A stretch of 64,000 nucleotides of DNA from an uncultured Lachnospiraceae bacterium. GTDB taxonomy: Bacteria > Bacillota > Clostridia > Lachnospirales > Lachnospiraceae. The translations under genes and the position numbers were made by a program. The stretch covers positions 22,849 to 86,848 of the forward strand of contig CAJUSO010000007.1 in assembly GCA_910588965.1 (NCBI GenBank), given 5' to 3'. A model generated the notes under the pieces. The model saw only the letters and a program-made list of their open reading frames with translations. It ran no database searches and was not told the DNA's origin. Shown here piece after piece: positions 44,514-53,658 of the stretch (positions within the stretch are counted from its first letter, which is position 1; each line of letters begins with the position of its first letter).

Positions 44514-46026
44514 CATATTAGAATATATTGAAAATGCAGCCCAAAGATACCCGGAAAATACGGCATTCCGGGATGACAGGACACAAGTTACGTACGCGGA
44601 ACTGCTGCAGAAAGCAAGGAAGATTGGATACCAGATTGCAGCCAAGGGAGTTGGGGTGCGGCGCCCCATTGTAGTTTTTATGGATAAATGCGTGGAATGC
44701 CTGGTATCCTTCTTTGGGGTTGCGGCAAGCGGGAATTTCTATGTATGCATTGACACAGGGATGCCCCCAGAGCGTATCCGCAAGATTTTAGGGAACCTGC
44801 GCCCGGCAGCAGTTCTGGGAAGAGGGATAGAAGATGGGGAAGTGTTTGGAAGCTGCCAGGTTTTGGATTATGAGGGGCTTCTTGGCAGTGAGGCCAAGGA
44901 GGCAGAGCTGTCAGTGTGCCTGCAGGAAATCCGCAGGAGTATGATAGATGCAGACCCGCTATACCTCCTATATACGTCAGGCTCTACAGGTATCCCCAAA
45001 GGAAGTGTCATCAGCCATAGGTCGGTGATTGACTATGCGGAATGGGTCAGCCAGACGTTCCATTTTGATGAGACAACTGTTTTTGGGAGCCAGACCCCGT
45101 TTTATTTCAGCATGTCTGTATTGGATATCTTCACAACCATACGGAATGGGGCAGCGTTGCAGATTGTCCCCAAAAAACTGTTTTCCTTTCCGATAAAGCT
45201 GCTGGAATATTTAAAAGAAAAGAAAGTAAATGCCATTTACTGGGTCCCTTCTGCACTTTCTATCGTGGCGGATTGGAGCGCCTTTGATTATGCAGAAGCG
45301 CCAAGCCTGCGTACCATCCTATTTGCCGGGGAAGCCATGCCTACAAGGCAGTTTAATATCTGGCGCACCCATCTGCCAGATGCCGTATACGCAAACTTAT
45401 TTGGGCCTACGGAGATTACGGATATCGGGCTTTATTATATCGTAGACCGTGATTTCGGAGATGAAGAGCCAATCCCCATAGGGCATCCTTGTGAAAATAT
45501 GGACGCTTTTGCAATTACGGATGAAGGGGAATTGATAAAAGAAGGGGAAATAGGTGAACTGTATTTCCGTGGGTCTTTTGTAGGCCATGGGTATTATAAC
45601 AGCAAGGAGCAGACCGAGGAAGTGTTTGTGCAGAACCCTCTGAACCAGGCATATAAAGAGACCGTGTACCGTACTGGGGATTTGGTAAAGGTAAATGGGT
45701 ATGGGGAATATGTCTATGTGGGAAGGAAAGACGCCCAGGTCAAGCATATGGGATATCGGATTGAATTGGGGGAAATTGAGAGTGTTGCCAGCGCATTTGA
45801 AAAATTGGAGCGGGCTGTCTGTTTCTTCCATCCACAAAGGGACCATATTGTTCTGATATACCAAGGCGATGCAAAAAAGGAAGAAATCTTATCTTATGTA
45901 AAGGAAAGGCTGCCTTCTTACATGGTGCCGGATGAGATCCTAAAACTCCGCCTCTTGCCGTTGAATGCGAATGGGAAGATTGACCGTAAGCTTTTGGAAA
46001 AGACATACTTACAGGAGGGAAGATGA
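44485..46026 (+). CDS. AMP-forming adenylation enzyme (NRPS A-domain-like)
   Basis: 513 residues. Core motifs: LYTSGSTGIPKGSVISH (ATP loop, about 167), FGPTEI (about 310), YRTGDLVK (about 393), and NGKIDRKLL near the end with the catalytic Lys. The start at 44485 follows GGGAGGG. It activates an amino or carboxylic acid as an adenylate and loads it onto a carrier protein, here almost surely the one encoded next with a 4-base overlap. Related to DltA/stand-alone A-domains. The chosen acid cannot be read by eye. Confidence 0.88.
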   Translation: MERLYRKQNNILEYIENAAQRYPENTAFRDDRTQVTYAELLQKARKIGYQIAAKGVGVRRPIVVFMDKCVECLVSFFGVAASGNFYVCIDTGMPPERIRKILGNLRPAAVLGRGIEDGEVFGSCQVLDYEGLLGSEAKEAELSVCLQEIRRSMIDADPLYLLYTSGSTGIPKGSVISHRSVIDYAEWVSQTFHFDETTVFGSQTPFYFSMSVLDIFTTIRNGAALQIVPKKLFSFPIKLLEYLKEKKVNAIYWVPSALSIVADWSAFDYAEAPSLRTILFAGEAMPTRQFNIWRTHLPDAVYANLFGPTEITDIGLYYIVDRDFGDEEPIPIGHPCENMDAFAITDEGELIKEGEIGELYFRGSFVGHGYYNSKEQTEEVFVQNPLNQAYKETVYRTGDLVKVNGYGEYVYVGRKDAQVKHMGYRIELGEIESVASAFEKLERAVCFFHPQRDHIVLIYQGDAKKEEILSYVKERLPSYMVPDEILKLRLLPLNANGKIDRKLLEKTYLQEGR

Positions 46027-46283
46027 AAGAGAAGCAGAGGGATAGCATATTAGAAGAAATTATATATTTATTAAAGGAAATCCAGCCAGTGGGGGAGTTT
46101 GGGGAGGGCACCATGCTATTTGAAGGCGGGCTTATTGATTCATTTGTTATTTTTGACCGCCTCCTGCCTGGCTTGGAGGAGAAGTATGGGATAAGCGTGA
46201 AGCCGCTGGAGTTATTGCCAGAACATTTTGAGACGCCAGGGGCAATTGCGGAGTATATAGAAGGGAAAATACAGGAGAGATGA
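46023..46283 (+). CDS. Acyl/peptidyl carrier protein
   Basis: 86 residues. The phosphopantetheine site is Ser40 in FEGGLIDSFVIF. It overlaps both neighbours by 4 bases, so the adenylation enzyme, carrier and acyltransferase are translated as a unit. It would hold the activated acyl group as a thioester. Confidence 0.88.
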   Translation: MKEKQRDSILEEIIYLLKEIQPVGEFGEGTMLFEGGLIDSFVIFDRLLPGLEEKYGISVKPLELLPEHFETPGAIAEYIEGKIQER

Positions 46284-47125
46284 CAGGGGAATATATATCC
46301 TATGAAAAAATTGCACAGGTGATTGGCATTAAGCCTGGGGATATCGTTTACCTATCTTCTGATATCCTGCCTCTTGCCTGGACAGCCAAATTGCATGGGG
46401 AATGTTTTAATATAGATAGGTTAATCGATAGTTTCCAAGAACAGGTTACCTTAAAAGGGACGCTCCTGATTCCCGCTTTCCATTTCAGCTTCAGCAATAC
46501 AGGGTTTTTTGATTACTGTAAGACGCCTTCTGCGGCAGGGGCTTTGGGGAATGCAGCATTGAAAAGAGCGGATTTTAAAAGGACTTCCCATCCGATGCAT
46601 TCCTTCTGTGTCTGGGGTAAGGATAAGGGCATGTTATGTGCTCTGCAGAACAAAAACTCATTTGGTGAGGATTCCCCATTTGCCTATATGCATGAGAAAG
46701 ACGCAATCCAGGTCATGCTTGGCACAGATTACCAGCGCAGCATGACGTTTGTGCATTATGTGGAGAACCGGGCAGGAGTGCCATACCGGTTCCAAAAAGA
46801 ATTTACAGGGACTTATGTAGATGGGGATGGGATAAGTGAAACCCGTACTTATCCTTATCCAGCCAGATATTTGGAATTAGGGAGTATGGAAAGGTTTAAC
46901 CGTATAGGGAGAAAGCTGGAAGGGCTAGGGAAGGCAGAAAGCAAAGATATCAATGGCATTCCGGTAAAAAAAGTAATGCTGGCAGAAAGTTACCAGCTGA
47001 TATATGAAGATATAAAATACAATATGTGCAGGAACCTGTATGACTTTAACAGGGAACGGGAAGCCATATGGGGCAGTTATGGCAGCAGAGGAGAAAGAGA
47101 AAATGGAAAGCGGGACAAAGAATAA
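46280..47125 (+). CDS. AAC(3)-fold N-acyltransferase
   Basis: 281 residues. It has the aminoglycoside 3-N-acetyltransferase fold pattern: GTLLIPAFHFSF, RTSHPMHSFCVWGKD with the active-site His, and FGEDSPFAYMHEKDA. In sugar clusters this fold transfers acyl groups onto amino sugars. Here the donor is probably the thioester on the adjacent carrier protein and the acceptor an amino group of the nonulosonic acid precursor, doing the job PseH does in cassette 1. Drug resistance is unlikely given the operon. Confidence 0.8.
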   Translation: MTGEYISYEKIAQVIGIKPGDIVYLSSDILPLAWTAKLHGECFNIDRLIDSFQEQVTLKGTLLIPAFHFSFSNTGFFDYCKTPSAAGALGNAALKRADFKRTSHPMHSFCVWGKDKGMLCALQNKNSFGEDSPFAYMHEKDAIQVMLGTDYQRSMTFVHYVENRAGVPYRFQKEFTGTYVDGDGISETRTYPYPARYLELGSMERFNRIGRKLEGLGKAESKDINGIPVKKVMLAESYQLIYEDIKYNMCRNLYDFNREREAIWGSYGSRGERENGKRDKE

Positions 47126-47801
47126 TTCTTTGGCATGGTCAAAAATCTACCAGACAACATCTTTTGGTAATAAATATCCTACCGATGGGTTGGTAAGCCT
47201 GTATTATCATTTTATGAAAAATGAGGTGGGATCCTTGGGATACCCTGCCAAGGTACTGGATTTTGGATGCAGCCATGGGGCGAACGCAAGGTTTTTTGCA
47301 GGCTTGGGGTTTGATGTGTATGGCATAGATATTTCAGAAGATGCCATTTCCTATTGTAGGAAGGAGCAAGGGTTTGACAGCAGGAAATTTAAGGCATGTG
47401 ATGTGTTGGATGATGGCGTCTCTATAGCGGAAATGTTTGGGGAATTTGACATGGTGGTTGCATCAGAGTGCCTGTATTATTTTTCCGAAGCTGATTTTGG
47501 CAGGCTCTTGCAGGAATTTTATGCCTGTATGCGGGAAAATGCCGTTTTCTATGCGAATATGCATACTTGGAACCATCACCTGTACCGTAAGTACAGGATG
47601 TTAGGGACAGATAAAGATGGGCTGGCAGAGATTCCTGCTTCCGGGACGGCAGATTTGCCATTAAGGGTAAGGATTGTGGAAGATAAAAAACAAATGAGGG
47701 GGCTTTTCCAAGTTTTTGAGGAAATAGCAACCGTCCGTTCCATCCTGGAACTGGAGACGGAAAATGAGACCTTGCATTTTATTGGGAAAAAGCGGAGATA
47801 G
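47103..47801 (+). CDS. Class I SAM-dependent methyltransferase
   Basis: 232 residues from 47103, which follows a purine-rich AGGAGAAAG; starts at 47079 or 47040 are possible. Motif VLDFGCSHGANARFFAGLGFDVYGIDIS is the SAM pocket. It overlaps the acyltransferase by 23 bases. A different lineage from the pseudaminic-associated methylase at 42545. It may methylate the attached acyl or aminoacyl group. Confidence 0.85.
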   Translation: MESGTKNNSLAWSKIYQTTSFGNKYPTDGLVSLYYHFMKNEVGSLGYPAKVLDFGCSHGANARFFAGLGFDVYGIDISEDAISYCRKEQGFDSRKFKACDVLDDGVSIAEMFGEFDMVVASECLYYFSEADFGRLLQEFYACMRENAVFYANMHTWNHHLYRKYRMLGTDKDGLAEIPASGTADLPLRVRIVEDKKQMRGLFQVFEEIATVRSILELETENETLHFIGKKRR

Positions 47802-47858
47802 GCTGCGGATAAGGTTTATGGCAACAAAAAAGATTCAGTAGGGAAGGAAGGCTAACAT

Positions 47859-48551
47859 ATGGAGAAAGCAGTTGCGATTATCACAGCCCGCGGCGGCAGC
47901 AAACGCATCCCCCGGAAGAATATCAGGGATTTCTGCGGAAAACCGATTCTTTCATACTCCATTGAAGCCGCATTGGCTTCTGGAGCCTTCGATGAGGTGA
48001 TGGTATCAACAGAAGATGCAGAAATAGCAGGGATTGCAAAGCAGTATGGTGCAAAAGTCCCATTCTTGCGTTCAGCAGCATCAGCGGGCGATTATGCTAC
48101 GACGGCTGAGGTACTTATGGAAGTTTTAGGCCAATATAGGGATATGGGGAAGGAATTTAATTATGGATGCTGCATCTATCCCACGGCTCCTTTTGTCACA
48201 CCGGAAAAAATAATTAAGGCAATGAGGCTGTTGGAAGAGAAGGGCGTGGATTCTGTTATCCCAGTTACAGCATTTTCATTTCCGCCAATGCGTGGGCTTT
48301 GGGTAGAGAAAGGAATGGTTCGGTATGCCTTCCCTGAGTTTGCATCTAAGCGTTCCCAGGATATCCAAACGATGTACCATGACTGTGGGCAGTTCTATTG
48401 TTTTCATATAGGTGCCTTTATGGAAAAACAGAACCTTGTAACAGATAAGACAGAGGTAATCGTTATGCCAGAAATAGAAGTGCAGGATATTGACAATGAG
48501 CAGGATTGGAGGATGGCAGAAATAAAATTCCAATTGATGGTAGGGATGTGA
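47859..48551 (+). CDS. pseF: Pseudaminic acid cytidylyltransferase, PseF, cassette 2
   Basis: 230 residues. IITARGGSKRIPRKNIRDFCGKP and CIYPTAPFVTPEKI as in the copy at 35061. The first 80 or so bases of both genes are nearly identical, while the rest has diverged. Start after GGAAGG. Confidence 0.92.
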   Translation: MEKAVAIITARGGSKRIPRKNIRDFCGKPILSYSIEAALASGAFDEVMVSTEDAEIAGIAKQYGAKVPFLRSAASAGDYATTAEVLMEVLGQYRDMGKEFNYGCCIYPTAPFVTPEKIIKAMRLLEEKGVDSVIPVTAFSFPPMRGLWVEKGMVRYAFPEFASKRSQDIQTMYHDCGQFYCFHIGAFMEKQNLVTDKTEVIVMPEIEVQDIDNEQDWRMAEIKFQLMVGM

Positions 48552-48605
48552 TGGAAGACAGCGCAGATTTAAAAGCAAATGCCATAGATTGATTAGGAGA
48601 AAGAT

Positions 48606-49466
48606 ATGAATATTTTAGTGATAGGCGGTACGCTTTTTTTTGGAGTGCCTATGGTAAATGAATTACTCTCCATGGGGCATCAGGTGACAATTGCCACAAG
48701 GGGGAAAAGGAAAGATGGGTTTGGGGATAAGGTGGGGAGGCTTAAGGTCGAACGTGGAGACGCGGCTAGCATGAGGGAGGCTTTGCAAGGGAGGTATTTC
48801 GATGTAATTATTGATAAGATTGCATATACCTCCAATGATGTGAAATACGTGTTGGATTATGCCAGCTGCAGCAAATATATTATGATGTCTACTACGTCTG
48901 TATATAATCCCAAACATTGGGATACAAAAGAAGAGGATTTCGATGCCAGGGAAGAAGAATTAATCTGGTGTAATCGGTCAGATTTCCCGTATGGAAAGGG
49001 AAAAAGATTAGCGGAGTGCGCTTTATATTCAAAATATGCGGATATAAATTCTGTAGCAGTAAGATACCCATTTGTAATTGGGGAAGGCGATTATACAAAG
49101 AGGCTGTTATTTTATGTGGAACATGTGGTAAAGGGGATACCAATGTTTATAGATAATATAGATTGCCAGATGGGTTTTATCCATTCGGCCGAGGCAGGGA
49201 AATTTATGGCGTACTTGGTGGATAAGGATTTCTGGGGCGCAATCAATGGAGCTTCTGGTAGTACGGTTTCCGTGGGGGAAATATTGGAATATATAGAGGA
49301 AAAGACAGGAAAGGTAGCCATTTTATCTCCAGATGGAGAACCAGCCCCCTATAATGGAGAGCCAGAATATAGCATTAATACAGAAAAGGCAAAGGCAATA
49401 GGGTTCCAATTTTCGAATGTTAAGGATTGGATTTATCAATTATTGGATGGATATATTGGATTATGA
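48606..49466 (+). CDS. NAD-dependent epimerase/dehydratase family protein
   Basis: 286 residues. The N-terminal Rossmann motif is ILVIGGTLFFGVPMVNEL and the middle has STTSVYNP and a YGKGKR in place of YxxxK. This resembles the extended/atypical SDR group that also includes chloroplast CSP41-like proteins. The exact reaction is unknown; probably a late change to the sugar of cassette 2. AT-richer than its neighbours. Confidence 0.82.
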   Translation: MNILVIGGTLFFGVPMVNELLSMGHQVTIATRGKRKDGFGDKVGRLKVERGDAASMREALQGRYFDVIIDKIAYTSNDVKYVLDYASCSKYIMMSTTSVYNPKHWDTKEEDFDAREEELIWCNRSDFPYGKGKRLAECALYSKYADINSVAVRYPFVIGEGDYTKRLLFYVEHVVKGIPMFIDNIDCQMGFIHSAEAGKFMAYLVDKDFWGAINGASGSTVSVGEILEYIEEKTGKVAILSPDGEPAPYNGEPEYSINTEKAKAIGFQFSNVKDWIYQLLDGYIGL

Positions 49467-49484
49467 AGAAGGTTACAAAACACC

Positions 49485-50180
49485 ATGAAGACAGCCGTGT
49501 TTTCTGATATACATGGGAATGTATATGCTTTGGAGGCAATGCTTTGCCAGCTGGAAGGGGCTGGCGTTGGCCAATTCATTTTCTGCGGCGATATTATGGG
49601 GTATTTCCCCTGGCAGGAGGAAACCATGGAGTATTTCTTGCAGCTCCCTAATCTGTACGCGGTATTGGGAAACCATGACTCCTACTATATCGGCACTGCA
49701 AGGGATAGCAAAGAGAGGATGGGTTATGCAGAAAGGTATGGGAAGAGTTATCAGAAAGAATTGGGCAGCCGTAAGAAAAGCTATATCGAAGGCCTGCCTC
49801 TATCAATTGAGCTTTGCCAGGGAGGGAAGAGGATATTGGTTGTCCATGGCTCTTTAGGGAATCCGTTGGAAGGGAGGGTGTATCCGGATACTGAGGTAGA
49901 AGAACCTGCATACACCCAATATGATATTGTGATATCCGGGCATACCCATTACCAGATGTGCAGGAAAATCAAGGATACTGTCTTGCTGAACCCAGGTTCC
50001 CTTGGCCAGCCAAGGGATGATAAAGGATATAGCTATTGCCTTATGGATGTGGAAAAAGGGGAATACATATTCCGGACAGTCAGTGTTGATTCCCAAAAGA
50101 TCATTGCCAGGTTAGCTGAAAATGGCGAGAGAAAAGAGCTCATAAAGTACATGAAACGTAAAATGGAGGTGGTTATGTGA
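49485..50180 (+). CDS. Metallophosphoesterase (YfcE/calcineurin-like)
   Basis: 231 residues. All metal-binding motifs are present: FSDIHGN, FCGDIMG, GNHDSYY, SGHTHYQM and NPGSLGQPRD. The last is typical of YfcE/MJ0936-like phosphodiesterases. It overlaps the next gene by 4 bases. In this context it may remove a phosphate from a sugar intermediate, but its substrate is unknown. Confidence 0.87.
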   Translation: MKTAVFSDIHGNVYALEAMLCQLEGAGVGQFIFCGDIMGYFPWQEETMEYFLQLPNLYAVLGNHDSYYIGTARDSKERMGYAERYGKSYQKELGSRKKSYIEGLPLSIELCQGGKRILVVHGSLGNPLEGRVYPDTEVEEPAYTQYDIVISGHTHYQMCRKIKDTVLLNPGSLGQPRDDKGYSYCLMDVEKGEYIFRTVSVDSQKIIARLAENGERKELIKYMKRKMEVVM

Positions 50181-51127
50181 AGCCGCGGTATCTGGTCACT
50201 GCCATTGGCGGTGATATTGGTAGCAGTGTCATACATCATCTGGGGGAGGCAATACCAAGGGAATCCCTGTTAGGGTGCGACATCACGCCTTATGTTTCCG
50301 GGTATGGGTATGCTGGGGAATTTTTCCTAATGCCTCCCTATACAGAAGAAGATAGGTATATAGAGGCTTTGCAGAGGGAATGTAAAAGACGTGGGATAAC
50401 CCACATCCTGCCTATGACAGAAGGAGAAATTATCTTATTTGACAGGCACAGGCATGTATGGAGCCTAGAAGGCATCAAGGTGATGATTAATAAGCATAGC
50501 ATAATAGAAATAGCTATGAGCAAGTACCATACAGCTGCAGCAATCAAAGCGATAGGGCTAGATAGCCCACAGACTTGGAAGGTAGGGGAAGAGGCAGGAA
50601 AGATTACATATCCGGTTATTGTGAAACCAGATAGGGGATGTGGGTCGAAAAAAATCCGTATAGTAAGAAACAGGCTGGAATATGATATGGCGGCTGCTGA
50701 AATCCCAGAGGCTGTAGCACAGGAATATATTGGTACTCCAGAGGAAGAGTATACCATGGGGGTGTTTTCAGACGGGGTTGATGTAAAATCAATCATTTTT
50801 AAGCGTAGGCTTGGGGCTGGCGGTATGACATGCAGGGCAGAACTGGTTGAGGACACAGAAGCGGGCAGGATAGCAGAAACGGCAGCAAAAGCCCTGGGTT
50901 TAGAAGGCTCTATTAATATCCAGATGCGTAAGAAGGATGGCAGGTACTATATTTTTGAAATTAATCCCCGGATATCTGGCACCGTAGGTTTTCGGTATCT
51001 GCTAGGGTTTAAGGATATCCTCTGGTGGCTGGATTTGATGGATGGCAGGAAGGATAGGATGGAATATGCCCCAGTGCGGCTGCCAGCGGTAGGGATCCGG
51101 ACATTTGGTGAGGAAATATTCTTATAG
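50177..51127 (+). CDS. ATP-grasp enzyme (carbamoyl-phosphate synthase-like)
   Basis: 316 residues. GTG start (GTGA overlap with the previous stop) after GGAGG. The ATP-grasp core is visible: YPVIVKPDRGCGSKKIRIV, EYIGTPEEEYTMGVF, and FEINPRISGTVGF with the metal-binding E and N. Such stand-alone enzymes in surface glycan loci join a carboxylate to an amine. It might link an amino acid to the sugar; that is inference. Confidence 0.85.
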   Translation: MKPRYLVTAIGGDIGSSVIHHLGEAIPRESLLGCDITPYVSGYGYAGEFFLMPPYTEEDRYIEALQRECKRRGITHILPMTEGEIILFDRHRHVWSLEGIKVMINKHSIIEIAMSKYHTAAAIKAIGLDSPQTWKVGEEAGKITYPVIVKPDRGCGSKKIRIVRNRLEYDMAAAEIPEAVAQEYIGTPEEEYTMGVFSDGVDVKSIIFKRRLGAGGMTCRAELVEDTEAGRIAETAAKALGLEGSINIQMRKKDGRYYIFEINPRISGTVGFRYLLGFKDILWWLDLMDGRKDRMEYAPVRLPAVGIRTFGEEIFL

Positions 51128-51195
51128 CAAATACTTGTATCTGATACTTGCGTCTTATGCGTGGGTAGGTCCTGGGACCCACGGGAAAGAAGTGC

Positions 51196-51224
51196 TTGTG
51201 AAGAAGGAAAAAAAGTGGTAAAAT
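51196..51224 (+). promoter_or_regulatory. Candidate promoter for pseI-pseG-pseC
   Basis: TTGTGA (51196-51201), 17-bp spacer, TAAAAT (51219-51224). It lies in the 392-bp gap 51128-51519, which also holds a CGTGGGT/ACCCACG hairpin (51160-51183) and nothing else recognised. An own promoter would keep the shared sugar enzymes on regardless of switch 2. Confidence 0.5.
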
Positions 51225-51519
51225 ACGGGGGAAAGAGGCAGGTATGCATATTTTTAACTGCAAAATACCTTGGGGATACCTTTCGGAAAAGGTTCCTTTC
51301 CTTCGGTGGTTTTGTGGAAATAAGATAGCCTGGATGGAAATAGCGGTTTTGGTTTCTGTCTGGGCTATTAAAGGATGGGGATTTGCCCCTAGGCCTTAAC
51401 ATTGTTTGGCATGGGCAGGCCCGGGGCCAGGAGTTCCGATATGGGGGAAGTATGCTTGTGGCTGCGGGGGAAGGGCCGCAAGATGGTTTACGGAAAAATA
51501 CAGAAGGGAGCGCTTTCCA

Positions 51520-52605
51520 ATGAATAGCATCAAAATAAAAGGCAGGACAATCATCAGTAAGGATTCTCCTGCTTATATTATAGCGGAAATGTCCGCAAAC
51601 CACGCAGGCAGCCTGCAGAGGGCGAAGGATATTATCTATGCGGCAAAGGAGGCGGGGGCGGACTGCCTGAAGATCCAGACCTACACCCCGGATACGATAA
51701 CCATAGACTGCGATAACCAATATTTCCAGATTACATCCGGCACATGGAATGGGGAGAACCTCTATCAGCTCTATGGGAAGGCATATACCCCCTGGGAGTG
51801 GCAGCCGGAACTGAAAAAGGAGGCCGGGAAGGTGGGGATTGATTTCCTTTCCACGCCCTTTGACCGGACGGCTGTGGATTTCTTGGAAGGGATGGATTTG
51901 GATTTCTACAAAATCGCATCCTTTGAGCTTGTAGATATCCCGCTTATTTCCTATACGGCTTCAAAGGGCAAGCCTATCCTATTATCTACAGGGATGGCTA
52001 CGTTAGAGGAAATTTCAGAAGCTGTGGAGGCTATCCATAAAATGGGAAATACGCAGGTTGCCCTGCTCCGCTGTGCCAGCGCCTACCCTGCCATAACAGA
52101 TGGGATGAACCTGCGCGCCATGCAGGATATGGAGCGGGTGTTCGGCGTGCCGGTAGGGCTGTCAGACCATTCCCAAGGCTCTGTAGGCGCAGTAGCGGCC
52201 GTGGCTTTAGGGGCGAAGGTGATTGAGAAGCATTTCTGCCTCAGCCGGGGCATTGAGAACCCAGACGCTTCTTTTTCCATGGAACCCCAGGAGTTTAAGC
52301 AGATGGTGTCTGACGTGAGGCAGGCAGAACGGGCCATTGGGACGGTCTGCTACGGCCCTTCGGAGCAGGAGATGGACAGCGTAGTATTCCGGAAATCCCT
52401 GTTTGTGGTGCAGGATATGGAAGCGGGGGATATCTTAACGCCGGAGAACCTGCGCCCCATCCGCCCAGGGTATGGCATGAAGCCCAAATATTATGAAGAA
52501 ATGCTTGGGAAAGCTGTCAGGCAGGATGTCCCCAAGGGGACGCCCCTGTCCTTGGGGATGATAGCGGATGGAAAAATCCAGGAAGATGAGAAGCTGGAAG
52601 GGTAA
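51520..52605 (+). CDS. pseI: Pseudaminic acid synthase, PseI
   Basis: 361 residues from 51520, after GAAGGGAG. NeuB-type barrel: AYIIAEMSANHAGSLQRAK, DCLKIQTYTPDT, STPFDRTAVDFLE, LLSTGMATLEEI. A C-terminal antifreeze-like SAF domain (about 295-350) is typical of sialic/pseudaminic acid synthases. It joins the PseG product with phosphoenolpyruvate to make pseudaminic acid. Only one copy is in the window, so it must serve both cassettes. Confidence 0.93.
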   Translation: MNSIKIKGRTIISKDSPAYIIAEMSANHAGSLQRAKDIIYAAKEAGADCLKIQTYTPDTITIDCDNQYFQITSGTWNGENLYQLYGKAYTPWEWQPELKKEAGKVGIDFLSTPFDRTAVDFLEGMDLDFYKIASFELVDIPLISYTASKGKPILLSTGMATLEEISEAVEAIHKMGNTQVALLRCASAYPAITDGMNLRAMQDMERVFGVPVGLSDHSQGSVGAVAAVALGAKVIEKHFCLSRGIENPDASFSMEPQEFKQMVSDVRQAERAIGTVCYGPSEQEMDSVVFRKSLFVVQDMEAGDILTPENLRPIRPGYGMKPKYYEEMLGKAVRQDVPKGTPLSLGMIADGKIQEDEKLEG

Positions 52606-52628
52606 GAAGGAAGGCTAGGAGGAGCACA

Positions 52629-53642
52629 ATGTTATATATACGGGCAGATATGAACAGCACAATCGCGACAGGGCACATGATGCGCTGCCTGTCTATTGCA
52701 GACGCGGCAAGGGAGCAAGGGGAATCCGCAGCCTTCCTGCTGGCAGACAGGCAGGCTGTCCCTTTGCTGGAGCAAAGGGGATATGGCTCCATTGTCTTGG
52801 ACAGCCCTTGGGATGACATGGAGGCAGAACTACCAGCCTTAGAGGCTGCCATCAAAGGAAGGGGCATCCAGAAGGTTTTGATTGACAGCTACCAAGTAAC
52901 CCCGCGCTATTTGGAGCAGGTTACCCGAATGGCGTCTACAATCTATATAGACGACTTAGACCGTTTCTTATATCCGGTGGATGCCCTGGCCTATTATGCC
53001 GTTGACTGGGAATCCCACCATTATGCCCAGCGCTACCCCGGGGCAAAGCTGCTGCTGGGGCCTTCCTATGCGCCCCTCCGGAAAGCGTTCCAGGATTGCG
53101 GGGCAAAGAGGATAGCGCCGCAGGTAGAGAGCCTTCTGCTCTTATCTGGCGGGACGGATCCCTATGGCGTGCTGGGCAAGCTATTGGAGGGGATAAGCAA
53201 AGGGGATTACCAGCGCATTGAAGTAATCTGCGGCATGTATGACCCCCATGAGGCGGGGCTGCGGCGCAAATACCAAGGCTGCAGCAACATCCATTTTTAT
53301 AAGGCAGTGGCAGATATGGAGGCGCATATGGCGCGTGCAGACCTGGCCATTGCGGCAGGGGGGACGACCCTGTATGAGCTTTGTGCCATGGGCGTGCCTA
53401 CCATTTCTTATTCCATGGCGGACAACCAGATGCGGAATGTGGAATGGTTCCAGGAAAACGCCGTCATTGACTATGCAGGGGATGCCAGGCATACGGATGT
53501 GGCAGCCTGCGCCTGCCGCCTGTTAGGGCAGTACCGCATGGACGCCGGGCTGCGGCAGGAGCGTTCCATAAAGATGCAGAAGCTTGTCGACGGGAAGGGG
53601 GCGCTTCGGGTTGCCGAAGGGCTAGGAACAAAACTTAAATAG
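52629..53642 (+). CDS. pseG: UDP-2,4-diacetamido-2,4,6-trideoxy-L-altropyranose hydrolase, PseG
   Basis: 337 residues. Opens IRADMNSTIATGHMMRCLSIA, the PseG signature; GGTDPYG (about 180) and AAGGTTLYE with GVPTISYSMADNQ form the GT-B nucleotide site. It removes UDP from the sugar before condensation by PseI. Start 23 bases after pseI. Confidence 0.93.
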   Translation: MLYIRADMNSTIATGHMMRCLSIADAAREQGESAAFLLADRQAVPLLEQRGYGSIVLDSPWDDMEAELPALEAAIKGRGIQKVLIDSYQVTPRYLEQVTRMASTIYIDDLDRFLYPVDALAYYAVDWESHHYAQRYPGAKLLLGPSYAPLRKAFQDCGAKRIAPQVESLLLLSGGTDPYGVLGKLLEGISKGDYQRIEVICGMYDPHEAGLRRKYQGCSNIHFYKAVADMEAHMARADLAIAAGGTTLYELCAMGVPTISYSMADNQMRNVEWFQENAVIDYAGDARHTDVAACACRLLGQYRMDAGLRQERSIKMQKLVDGKGALRVAEGLGTKLK

Positions 53643-53658
53643 AAAGCGTGAGGAAGAT

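Noticed and set aside
46280..47125. Aminoglycoside resistance gene, AAC(3)
   Set aside because: The fold matches, but overlap with a carrier protein and adenylation gene inside a glycosylation operon argues for sugar acylation.
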